Positions 6,872 to 13,498 of a DNA stretch of 13,546 nucleotides are shown here, piece by piece. The DNA is from JANNFX01 sp031380225 (GTDB taxonomy: Bacteria; Pseudomonadota; Alphaproteobacteria; Rhizobiales; Hyphomicrobiaceae). Numbering within the stretch: the stretch's first letter is position 1; each line of letters begins with the position of its first letter. The translations under genes and the position numbers were made by a program. A model generated the notes under the pieces. It was not told where the DNA came from and did not search any database. It saw nothing but the letters and a program-made list of their open reading frames with translations. Location: the NCBI GenBank assembly GCA_031380225.1, contig JANNFX010000012.1:1-13546 (forward strand). Reading direction: 5' to 3'.

Positions 6872-6900
6872 GGGCCGCCAGTGAGGCGGCCTTTTAGTTT
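6872..6900 (+). terminator. Terminator-like hairpin immediately upstream of the argD RBS
   Basis: GGCCGCC and GGCGGCC (within 6872-6891) form a 7-bp stem around a 5-nt AGTGA loop, followed by TTTTAGTTTTT (6892-6902). This is a canonical intrinsic terminator shape. It would stop any transcript coming from upstream (for example from the 6682 box), insulating argD or releasing a roughly 180-nt RNA. If argD transcription starts at the 6830 promoter the hairpin falls at the very 5' end, where it cannot terminate and would instead cap the mRNA. Confidence 0.65.
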
Positions 6901-6921
6901 TTGGAGGAACAGGCCTGGACC

Positions 6922-8160
6922 ATGTCCACGCCGCTACCCGTCCGGGATAACCCCCCCTCAACCGCCGCTCTTGGGCCATCGCCCGCGGTGATGGGCACCT
7001 ACGCGCGCCAAGACGTCGTTTTTGATCGCGGTGAAGGCTCGTGGCTACTGACGAAGTCGGGCGAGCGCTATCTCGACTTTGGCTCTGGCGTTGCCGTTAA
7101 CGCTCTCGGTCATGCCCATCCAAGGCTCGTCAAGGCGCTGACAGATCAAGCCCAAAAACTTTGGCATACGTCCAACTTGTACCGCGTTGGCAATCAGGAA
7201 ACGCTGGCTGAGAAGTTGGTCGCAGCAACTTTCGCTGACAAAGTCTTCTTTTGCAATTCCGGAGCAGAAGCGTGCGAAGGTGCCATCAAGGCCGCGCGCC
7301 GCTATCATTTTGCTTCCGGACGCCCGGAACAATGGCGCATCATTACATTCCAGGGCGCATTCCACGGCAGAACGCTGGCGACGATCGCTGCTAGCGGCAA
7401 TGAAAAATATCTGGAAGGTTTTGGCGAGCCCGCAGCTGGCTTCGATCACGTGCCGTTTGGTGATCATGCGGCGCTTGAGGCTGCTATCTCGCCTGCAACT
7501 GCTGCAATCATGATCGAACCCATCCAAGGCGAAGGCGGCGTGCGCACTGTGCCACCTCAGTGCCTTCGGGGTCTGCGTGAACTCTGCGATCAACAAGGTC
7601 TCTTATTAATCTTTGACGAAGTTCAGACTGGGATGGGCCGGACTGGAAAATTGTTCGCGCATGAATGGTCGGGCGCCACGCCAGACTTGATGGCGGTCGC
7701 CAAAGGTCTCGGCGGTGGCTTCCCGATCGGCGCCATTCTGGCCACCAACGATGCTGCGAAAGGCCTAACGCCTGGCACTCATGGCTCGACGTTTGGCGGC
7801 AATCCGCTGGCAACTGCTGTCGGCGCCGAAGTTCTGGATATAATTTTGGAACCCGGATTTCTCGACGCAGTCAAAGTAAAATCCAATCGTCTGCGCCAGG
7901 GTCTTGCCAGTCTCGAAGACAAATTTCCAGGTCTTGTCGAAGGCGTTCGAGGCCAGGGCCTGTTGTCTGGGATCAAGATGAAAGTACCGGCCGCGGACAT
8001 CGTCAAAGCCGCGTTGGCTGAAAAACTACTCGTTGTCGGAGCCGCTGAAAATGTAGTCCGCGTTTTACCACCGCTAACAGTGTCAGACGACGAAATCAGC
8101 GAGGGCATTCATCGTCTCACGCGTGCCTTAAGCAATTTGCCGAAAGTGAAGCCGCTATAA
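6922..8160 (+). CDS. argD: Acetylornithine aminotransferase (PLP-dependent), 412 aa
   Basis: A class III aminotransferase that converts N-acetylglutamate 5-semialdehyde to N-acetylornithine in arginine synthesis; ArgD-type enzymes often also serve lysine synthesis (DapC activity). Landmarks: YLDFGSGVAVNALGHAHP (N-terminal active-site region), NSGAEA (112-117, phosphate binding), AFHGRT, the PLP-binding FDEVQTGMGRTG (231-242) and the Schiff-base lysine in MAVAKGLGGGFPIGA (Lys261). GSTFGGNPLA precedes the C-terminal domain. The start is ATG 6922, but its GGAGG (6903-6907) lies 14 bases upstream, longer than ideal. A TTG at 6901 is in frame but overlaps the RBS, and ATG at 6991 (MGTYARQD) aligns with shorter homologues. 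Its stop overlaps the argF start (TAATG). Confidence 0.95.
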   Translation: MSTPLPVRDNPPSTAALGPSPAVMGTYARQDVVFDRGEGSWLLTKSGERYLDFGSGVAVNALGHAHPRLVKALTDQAQKLWHTSNLYRVGNQETLAEKLVAATFADKVFFCNSGAEACEGAIKAARRYHFASGRPEQWRIITFQGAFHGRTLATIAASGNEKYLEGFGEPAAGFDHVPFGDHAALEAAISPATAAIMIEPIQGEGGVRTVPPQCLRGLRELCDQQGLLLIFDEVQTGMGRTGKLFAHEWSGATPDLMAVAKGLGGGFPIGAILATNDAAKGLTPGTHGSTFGGNPLATAVGAEVLDIILEPGFLDAVKVKSNRLRQGLASLEDKFPGLVEGVRGQGLLSGIKMKVPAADIVKAALAEKLLVVGAAENVVRVLPPLTVSDDEISEGIHRLTRALSNLPKVKPL

Positions 8161-9134
8161 TGTCAAATCGCAAAACCACTGCCTCACCTAAGGATGCCAA
8201 GGTCAAGACCGCGGCAGTCCGCCATTTCCTCGATCTGGACGGCATCGACGCCAAAACACTGCGCAAAATCATTGATAATGCCCATGCGATGAAAGCCGCC
8301 GGCAAACGCACGCCGCAAAAGTATCGGCCTAAAGCGATCGAAGATCAATTTCTGGGTATGATTTTTGAAAAGCCATCGACGCGAACGCGCGTGTCGTTCG
8401 ATGTCGCAATGCGCCAGCTTGGTGGGCAAACGATCGTTCTTAGAAATGATGATTTGCAATTGGGCCGCGGCGAAAGCATTTCAGATACTGCCAAAGTTTT
8501 ATCGCGTTATATTGATGCACTGATGATACGGGCCAATTCGCACGATACACTTTTGGAATTGGCGCTGCATGCCGAAGTGCCAGTGATCAACGGTCTCACT
8601 GACAAGACGCATCCCTGCCAAATCATGGCCGACGTGATGACTTTCGAAGAGCATCTCGGACCAATCAAGGGCCGTACCGTGGCTTGGGTTGGAGACGGCA
8701 ATAACGTTCTGGTTTCGTGGATGCACGCCGCACAGCGCTTCGAATTCAATTTAAGAAGTGCGTGCCCGGCCGAACTCCAACCCGAAAAAGAATATGTAGA
8801 TTGGGCCAAACGCGAAAAGGCTCCTGTCGTCTTGATGACCGATCCCGTCAAGGCCGTCAAAGGCGCTGATTGCGTTGTCACCGACACATGGGTGTCGATG
8901 GGCCAAAGTGATGCCGCGCGGCGCAAACAGATTCTGAAGCCATACCAGGTCGATAACAATTTGATGTCGAAAGCGGCCGATTGTGCAATTTTCATGCATT
9001 GCTTGCCAGCTTATCGCGGACACGAAGTTACCTCAGATGTTCTTGATGGTCCGCAATCGGTCGTCATTGATGAAGCCGAAAATCGTCTTCACGCGCAAAA
9101 GGCTATTCTGGCCTGGTGCCTCGGAGCGGACTAG
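8160..9134 (+). CDS. argF: Ornithine carbamoyltransferase, 324 aa
   Basis: It transfers the carbamoyl group from carbamoyl phosphate to ornithine, giving citrulline, the sixth step of arginine synthesis. It acts in the cytoplasm and is typically a trimer. Signatures: EKPSTRTRVSFDVAM (carbamoyl-phosphate loop, STRTR 73-77), GRGESISDTAKVLSRYIDA, HPCQIMAD (151-158), DTWVSMG (242-248, ornithine/SMG loop) and FMHCLPAYRGHEV (278-290, catalytic Cys in HCLP). The length is normal for the anabolic enzyme apart from an N-terminal basic extension of about 18 residues (MSNRKTTASPKDAKVKTA). The ATG shares one base with the argD stop, so the two are translationally coupled. The order argD-argF-hslO next to gcrA is, as I recall, common in alphaproteobacteria. 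Confidence 0.96.
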   Translation: MSNRKTTASPKDAKVKTAAVRHFLDLDGIDAKTLRKIIDNAHAMKAAGKRTPQKYRPKAIEDQFLGMIFEKPSTRTRVSFDVAMRQLGGQTIVLRNDDLQLGRGESISDTAKVLSRYIDALMIRANSHDTLLELALHAEVPVINGLTDKTHPCQIMADVMTFEEHLGPIKGRTVAWVGDGNNVLVSWMHAAQRFEFNLRSACPAELQPEKEYVDWAKREKAPVVLMTDPVKAVKGADCVVTDTWVSMGQSDAARRKQILKPYQVDNNLMSKAADCAIFMHCLPAYRGHEVTSDVLDGPQSVVIDEAENRLHAQKAILAWCLGAD

Positions 9135-9137
9135 TCT

Positions 9138-10013
9138 GTGACCTTGCTTGACGACATGGTGTTGTCCTTCGAAACGCTTGCGTCAGGCGCTAAGGGGCGG
9201 CTTGTCCGGCTTGGTAGCGTCGCCGGGACAATATTGAAGCGCCATGCCTATCCAGACCCAGCAAGCCACGCGGCGGGACAGGCACTGGCTCTGGTCGCGA
9301 TGCTTGGCGCGCCACTGACAGGGGGCGCACGGATGTCTTTGCAAACCCGAACCAATGGTCCGCTGCGCTTTCTATTCGCTGATGTCGAGGGCGACGGCCG
9401 CATGCGTGCAACGGCTAGTTTCAACAGCGATGTCTTGACCTCGATGGCAACGGCATCAGGGACCCAGCAGGATCTATTCGGCTCGGGTCATATGGCCCTC
9501 ACATTGGAACGTGGCGCAGGCCAGGATCCGCATCAGGGCATTGTCGCGGTCGAAGGCGGCACTCTGGAACAAGCGGCAGAAACATATTTCGCTCAATCCG
9601 AGCAGTTACCGACGTTTATGCGCCTCGCGGTCGCCAAGCACTATGCGAACGGGCAATGGTCGTGGCGCGCAGGCGGTCTGATGGTTCAGAATGACCGCAG
9701 CAGCGGGGACGATGAAGATTGGAACCGGGTCCGGATTTTGGCGTCAACGATTGAGGACCATGAGTTGCTTGATCCGCTGCTGGCGCCCGATGCATTATTG
9801 CTGCGTTTGTTTCACGAGGATGGCGTCAGGGCGTTCCCGCCTAAATCACTGACGGCCCACTGCAATTGCTCGCGCGACAAGGTTGAAGGGTTTCTAAAAA
9901 GTTTCGGAGCCGTGCAAGTCGCCGATCTCATGGACGAGAATGGAAAAATCTCGGTCACGTGCGAGTTTTGTTCATCGGTTTACGCCTTTGAACCAGCTGA
10001 ACTGGAGCCGTAG
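9138..10013 (+). CDS. hslO: Hsp33 redox-regulated chaperone, 291 aa
   Basis: A cytoplasmic holdase activated by oxidative stress: oxidation of a C-terminal zinc centre unfolds the linker and exposes the client-binding surface. The zinc motif is complete, with HCNCSRDKV (Cys242, Cys244) and CEFC (Cys275, Cys278), the CxC...CxxC pattern of the family. The N-terminal domain has GRLVRLG, DGRMRATA and the 'F---SEQLPTFMRLAV' segment. The start is GTG, four bases after the argF stop, with GGAG 11 bases upstream inside argF. The third gene of the argD operon, it has no obvious intrinsic terminator after it, though the following 100 bases are AT-rich. Confidence 0.95.
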   Translation: MTLLDDMVLSFETLASGAKGRLVRLGSVAGTILKRHAYPDPASHAAGQALALVAMLGAPLTGGARMSLQTRTNGPLRFLFADVEGDGRMRATASFNSDVLTSMATASGTQQDLFGSGHMALTLERGAGQDPHQGIVAVEGGTLEQAAETYFAQSEQLPTFMRLAVAKHYANGQWSWRAGGLMVQNDRSSGDDEDWNRVRILASTIEDHELLDPLLAPDALLLRLFHEDGVRAFPPKSLTAHCNCSRDKVEGFLKSFGAVQVADLMDENGKISVTCEFCSSVYAFEPAELEP

Positions 10014-10243
10014 AATTTTTGCTTCAACAACAATCTAAAATATAAAATCGCTGGCGGAAAATTGTCCCGTTGTTGCGGCGGTGACGTGCACAGTGTCGCC
10101 CGCACCATACTGAGTGTCTAGGCAGGACTTCGGCGCTTTGGTTTCAGGACATCGTCAGAAGGCGTGCACCAACAAAACCTGCCTTAACGAGCACCGGCGA
10201 CCGGCGCAGTTCCCACAAAACAGAGCAAAATCAGCGCGCCCAA

Positions 10244-10272
10244 TTGACCGCGGCCATTACAATCCCTATGTC
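10244..10272 (+). promoter_or_regulatory. Candidate def promoter giving a leaderless mRNA
   Basis: TTGACC (10244-10249, five of six -35 bases), a 17-bp spacer and TATGTC (10267-10272, three of six -10 bases). Six to seven bases after the -10 comes the def ATG (10279), which would be at or next to +1. No Shine-Dalgarno sequence precedes that ATG. This is an inference from spacing; the -10 is weak. Confidence 0.35.
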
Positions 10273-10278
10273 GAAACA

Positions 10279-10785
10279 ATGACCATTTTGCCGATCATCA
10301 CCCTGCCTGACCCCATGCTGCGCCAAGCGTCATCGCCCGTCGAATCCGTCGACGCCGCGATTTTGAGATTGGCCGATGACATGTTGGAGACGATGTACGA
10401 TGCGCCCGGCATCGGCTTGGCAGCAATCCAGGTTGCAGTCCCCAAGCGTCTGTTGGTACTTGATACAGCTGGCGACAACGAAGCGCCGAACCCGTTAGTG
10501 ATCATCAATCCAGAGGTCCTCTCGACGGGGAGCGCGATGCGGCTGCATGAGGAAGGCTGTCTATCAATCCCAGACGTTACGATTGAAATTGAGCGGCCCG
10601 CGACCTGCATCGTCCGTTACGTTGATCGCGCAGGGAAACAGCAATTGCTCGAAGCCAGTGGCCTGCTTGCAACCGCGATTCAACACGAAATCGACCATCT
10701 CAATGGCAAACTGATTATCGATTTCATGTCACGATTGAAACGCGATATGGTGATCCGGAAATTCAAGAAGCTCGCGCGTTCCTGA
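10279..10785 (+). CDS. def: Peptide deformylase, 168 aa
   Basis: A metalloenzyme that removes the N-formyl group from the initiator Met of nascent proteins. All three family motifs are intact: GIGLAAIQ (44-51), EGCLSIP (92-98, metal-ligand Cys94) and QHEIDHLNG (135-143, ligands His136 and His140 and catalytic Glu137). Length is standard (about 170). The frame is open for another 55 codons upstream from a GTG at 10114, but that sequence is not deformylase-like, and MTILPIITLPDPMLR is the expected N-terminus. There is no Shine-Dalgarno before the ATG. A four-codon frame (ATG 10268) ends in an ATGA overlap with this start. It precedes fmt by 43 bases and probably shares an operon with it. Confidence 0.96.
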   Translation: MTILPIITLPDPMLRQASSPVESVDAAILRLADDMLETMYDAPGIGLAAIQVAVPKRLLVLDTAGDNEAPNPLVIINPEVLSTGSAMRLHEEGCLSIPDVTIEIERPATCIVRYVDRAGKQQLLEASGLLATAIQHEIDHLNGKLIIDFMSRLKRDMVIRKFKKLARS

Positions 10786-10828
10786 GCCCGCTAGTGGGTG
10801 AAATCCGTCCCGATCGAGGCGAAGCCCA

Positions 10829-11782
10829 ATGACACTGCGCGTTGTATTCATGGGAACGCCTGAGTTTTCGGTGGTAACGCTGAATGCGATTGCAAATGCT
10901 GGCCACAACATCGTCGCCGCCTTTTCGCAACCACCACGGCCGCGCGGCAAACGTGGTCTTGAGTTGCAGCCGTCTCCCGTTCACAAAGCTGCGGATTTGC
11001 GAGGTATCCCAGTATTGACGCCGGCCTCGTTGAAGGGCGCAGCGGAGCAACAACAGTTTGCGTCGCTCAAGGCCGATGTCGCGGTCGTTGTCGCTTATGG
11101 ATTGTTACTGCCACAAGCGGTGCTGGCCACGCCGCGCTTCGGATGCCTCAATGGCCATGCTTCGAAACTGCCGCGTTGGCGCGGTGCCGCACCGATCCAG
11201 CGTGCCATCATGGCTGGCGACACGGAAACCGCGGTCATGATCATGCGCATGGAGGAAGGCCTCGACACCGGCCCCGTGTGTCTCGCCGCTCCGGTCGCGA
11301 TAACGCCATCGACAACGGCCGGTACGCTGCACGATACGTTGGCAGTACGGGGCGCGGCATTGATGGTTGAAGCCTTATCGCTACTTGAATCCGGCGCGCT
11401 CAAGGAAACGCCGCAATCCGCCGATGGAGTCACCTACGCCGCTAAAATCTGCAAAAGCGAAGCCCAAATTGATTTCGCCAGACCGGCACGAGAGGTTTTA
11501 GCCCACATTCATGGCTTGTCGCCAGCTCCTGGCGCCTGGTTCGAAGCCGCTCCTGCAGGTGGCGCGCCGGAACGCATAAAAGTGCTGCGTGCCGCGATCG
11601 GCCAGGGAAATGGCACGCTAGGGTTGTTCCTGAACGGTGGGGCCGAAATCGCCTGTGCGGTGGGTTCGATCCAGCTCATTGAAGTCCTCCGTTCCGGCAA
11701 AAAACCGATGCCGGCTTCTGAGTTTCTGCGCGGATTTCCGCTCGCCGAAGGCGCCTCCGTCGTCCGAAGCCCTAAAAATTAA
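10829..11782 (+). CDS. fmt: Methionyl-tRNA formyltransferase, 317 aa
   Basis: It formylates Met-tRNAfMet using 10-formyltetrahydrofolate, the partner reaction of the deformylase encoded just upstream. Features: MGTPEF (8-13), the substrate loop QPPRPRGKRGLELQPSPV (34-51), FGCLNGH (104-110) with catalytic Asn108 and His110, LPRWRGAAPIQ (114-124), and EEGLDTGPV (142-150) with catalytic Asp146. A complete C-terminal tRNA-binding domain follows (about 205-317). Two positions are unusual in the formyl-folate loop: Gly109 and Lys113, where Val/Ile and Leu (N-V/I-H-x-S-L-LPRWRG) are normal. The catalytic triad is intact. The start is ATG with a GAGGCGAAG purine stretch upstream. truA, which often follows fmt, is absent here. 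Confidence 0.95.
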   Translation: MTLRVVFMGTPEFSVVTLNAIANAGHNIVAAFSQPPRPRGKRGLELQPSPVHKAADLRGIPVLTPASLKGAAEQQQFASLKADVAVVVAYGLLLPQAVLATPRFGCLNGHASKLPRWRGAAPIQRAIMAGDTETAVMIMRMEEGLDTGPVCLAAPVAITPSTTAGTLHDTLAVRGAALMVEALSLLESGALKETPQSADGVTYAAKICKSEAQIDFARPAREVLAHIHGLSPAPGAWFEAAPAGGAPERIKVLRAAIGQGNGTLGLFLNGGAEIACAVGSIQLIEVLRSGKKPMPASEFLRGFPLAEGASVVRSPKN

Positions 11783-11864
11783 GCTTGATTTCAAATCGCC
11801 CCCAGTCGAGCTCCCAGCTGTCTTAATATCCGGTTGTTAAGTCTCACTGCAGAAGGCCCTTGCC

Positions 11865-12134
11865 ATGACCCGTTTTGCTTCCGCCGCCCTCGCCGCCACT
11901 ATTTTCGCCGCCGCAATTGGCCCAGCCGTTGCCGAAGGCGCGAGCCTGACGCGCATCGAACCGAATGGCGTCTACGGCGCGACGCGCACCATTGAAAACG
12001 GCGTCCGCGTTACGCGCGCGCTGCCGCCAACGGGCACCATGATCATCAATCCTGGCAATGCCACGCCGCTCAACCTGCGCATCGACCAATATCCGAACTA
12101 CGACGAGCGCACAGAGCACAACTACGGCCGCTAA
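11865..12134 (+). CDS. Small secreted/periplasmic protein, 89 aa, unknown function
   Basis: I recognise no family. A clear Sec signal peptide (MTRFASAALAATIFAAAIGPAVAEG; cleavage after AVA, about residue 23) precedes a mature part of about 66 residues that is polar, cysteine-free and rich in Arg, Asn and Pro. It contains RIEPNGVYGATRTIENGVRVTRALPPTGTMIINPGN. AGAAGG lies ten bases before the ATG. It is followed by its own strong terminator, and 82 bases separate it from fmt, so it is either the end of the def-fmt transcript or monocistronic. GC-rich codon use matches the neighbours, supporting a real gene. Confidence 0.75.
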   Translation: MTRFASAALAATIFAAAIGPAVAEGASLTRIEPNGVYGATRTIENGVRVTRALPPTGTMIINPGNATPLNLRIDQYPNYDERTEHNYGR

Positions 12135-12159
12135 TTTTCGCTACCTGGCTGAAAAATCG

Positions 12160-12189
12160 AGCGCCGCAGATCCTGCGGCGCTTTCGTTT
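12160..12189 (+). terminator. Intrinsic terminator after the small secreted protein gene
   Basis: AGCGCCGCAG (12160-12169) and CTGCGGCGCT (12173-12182) form a perfect 10-bp stem with a 3-nt ATC loop, followed by TTCGTTT. It begins 25 bases after the stop codon of the 89-aa protein. The minus-strand reading is also followed by TTTTT, so it may work in both directions. Confidence 0.85.
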
Positions 12190-12463
12190 GCCTACAAACG
12201 TTTAGCGCTATGGGACGATCCCAAAAGGCGCGAAGCAGCTCAAGTATCATTTTAGGTTGCTCATTGATTTTTTTTCACAATCAAAAATTGCAACTTTGCA
12301 CTTCACTGAGCAAATTTTTGCGTCCAGTCGTCAACTAGAGGACTCCGTAAACTTCCTCTTAAGGACTGTCCCCTAATGATACGGGCAAGCGGGTGGGAGC
12401 CTGTGTTTATGGGGTGGGCCGGAATAACCCGGCCACCAGTATCAAGCGTTTGTGAGGGTCACT
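12190..12463 (+). promoter_or_regulatory. Structured AT-rich upstream region of the Csu pilus operon
   Basis: No gene here. Part one (about 12256-12320) is strikingly AT-rich for this window and contains nested inverted repeats: GTTGC (12256-12260) with GCAAC (12290-12294), TTGATT (12264-12269) with AATCAA (12279-12284), and CAAAAATT (12282-12289) with AATTTTTG (12313-12320). These are operator-like. Part two is a likely 5' leader: AGAGGA/TCCTCT (12337-12342/12354-12359), then TGATAC/GTATCA (12377-12382/12439-12444). The latter encloses a hairpin, GGTGG-CCGG / CCGG-CCACC (12413-12437), ending 16 bases before the GAGG ribosome-binding site. No known riboswitch consensus was recognised. Confidence 0.45.
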
Positions 12464-12937
12464 ATGTCCAAGAAAATTGCACTATTAGCTGCGGTCTGCA
12501 TGCCTTTGCTTGCAACTTCGGCACACGCTGTCGACGTCAACCAGAACATGACGCTTGCGGCCACGATTACGGCCAGCTGCATCCTGACGGTCAACAGCAA
12601 CATCAACTTCGGCGGCGCAATTATTAGCACGTCCGTCATCAATAACGCTCAAGCAGATTTCGATGTCAACTGCACGACCGCGGTGCCGTATTTGGTTGGC
12701 ATTAACAACGGAAACCAAGTTGGCCGCCAGATGCTCAACGGCGTCAACACAGCAGACTACGAACTTTACACCGATGCCGCCCGCACGACTCTGTTCCCCA
12801 ACATTGGCACCTCGTCGGTTGGCGGCACGGGCACCGGCGGCAATCAAAACTTTGTCGTTTACGGCCAGATGCCGGTGCAGTCGACGCCTCCGGCAGCCAC
12901 ATACACTGATACCGTCGTTGTAACCGTACGTTACTAA
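12464..12937 (+). CDS. Csu-type pilus subunit (spore coat protein U domain), 157 aa
   Basis: A secreted pilin of the archaic (Csu) chaperone-usher class. The signal peptide is residues 1-22 (MSKKIALLAAVCMPLLATSAHA). The mature protein has the SCPU fold pattern: 'VNQNMTLAATITASCILTVNSNINFG' with the first Cys (Cys39), 'DFDVNCTTAVPYLVGINNG' with the second Cys (Cys70, expected disulfide), RQMLNG, 'YELYTDAARTTLFPN', a Gly/Thr-rich loop (116-127) and the C-terminal strand 'ATYTDTVVVTVRY'. Length fits CsuA/B-like subunits. ATG 12464 is chosen over the in-frame GTG 12452 because GAGG lies seven bases before it. It is 36 bases ahead of the chaperone gene on the same strand. Such pili mediate surface attachment and biofilm formation. 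Confidence 0.88.
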   Translation: MSKKIALLAAVCMPLLATSAHAVDVNQNMTLAATITASCILTVNSNINFGGAIISTSVINNAQADFDVNCTTAVPYLVGINNGNQVGRQMLNGVNTADYELYTDAARTTLFPNIGTSSVGGTGTGGNQNFVVYGQMPVQSTPPAATYTDTVVVTVRY

Positions 12938-12973
12938 GCCTTGTCCAAGAAAATCTGAATTGGGAGACTGAGC

Positions 12974-13498
12974 ATGCGCGCGTGGAAAACCGCCCTTACC
13001 GTGAGCCTTTTCACAGTCGTGGCGTCGCCGCTTGCCTATGCCAGCTCCCTTCAGGTTGCTCCTGTCAGCATTGAAATGGTGGCGCCGTCTGCAGCATCAG
13101 CACTGACGCTGAAAAATTCCGGCGCGGATCCCATCAAAGCTCAAATTCGCGTGTTCCGCTGGTCTCAGGTCAACGGTGAAGACAAAATGGAGCCGGTGAC
13201 AGATATCGTCGCCAGCCCGCCGATGGCGACGGTTATGCCGAACAAAAATTTCATCGTCCGCCTCGTTCGGCTGTCCAAACAGCCGGTCGCCGCAGAAGAG
13301 AACTATCGCATTATCGTCGATGAACTGCCGGACAACTCCAAGGGCACGCCCGCACGTGGTGTCGCCATGGCATTTCGTTATTCAATTCCCGTGTTCGTGA
13401 TGCCGCAGAAGGCCGTTTTGACACACAAGATTGCAGCCAACTGGGTGGCGATGTGGTGGATGTGGTCAAGCGCCTCGACCCACAAATCAAAGTGGTGA
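12974..13498 (+). pseudogene. Csu-type fimbrial chaperone, broken after its N-terminal domain
   Basis: A periplasmic PapD-like chaperone that would fold and deliver Csu pilin subunits to the usher. The signal peptide is residues 1-23 (cleavage after AYA). The first Ig-like domain then runs to about residue 150: 'LQVAPVSIEMVAPSAASALTLKNSG', 'AQIRVFRWSQVNGEDKMEPVTDIVASPP', 'IVRLVRL', 'YRIIVDELPD', 'VAMAFRYSIPVFVMP'. The start has GGGAG seven bases upstream. Chaperones of this class are about 240-250 residues, but here homology stops near 13420 and the frame ends at TGA 13498. The last 25 residues (WVAMWWMWSSASTHKSKW) are out-of-frame reading of another gene. The second Ig-like domain is missing, so the encoded product would not be functional. 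Confidence 0.85.

Larger units (their letters stand above)
6280..6900. other. Large gcrA/argD intergenic regulatory region
   Basis: About 620 bases between divergent genes with no supportable coding sequence. Contents: an 11-bp tandem duplication GCGGCAGCAAC (6361-6382), a TTGCGC/GCGCAA hairpin (6476-6492), and several short RNA-like stems (for example TCGCG/CGCGA near 6590-6605 and CTGGCC/GGCCAG near 6725-6743). It also has five GANTC sites (6554, 6688, 6717, 6761, 6837), two TTGACA boxes (6682, 6830), and a terminator-like hairpin just before argD. The small frames open here have no Shine-Dalgarno sequence and unnatural composition. Confidence 0.6.

Noticed and set aside
6835..6897. 20-codon frame ending at the hairpin before argD, considered as an arginine leader peptide
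   Set aside because: Only one Arg codon, no ribosome-binding site, and its ATG overlaps the putative -35 box.
10114..10278. N-terminal extension of def from GTG 10114
   Set aside because: The extra 55 residues are not deformylase-like, and the family N-terminus begins at MTILPIITLP.
12376..12627. 83-aa frame overlapping the pilin start
   Set aside because: It is out of frame with the clearly recognisable pilin, has no ribosome-binding site and runs through the leader hairpin.
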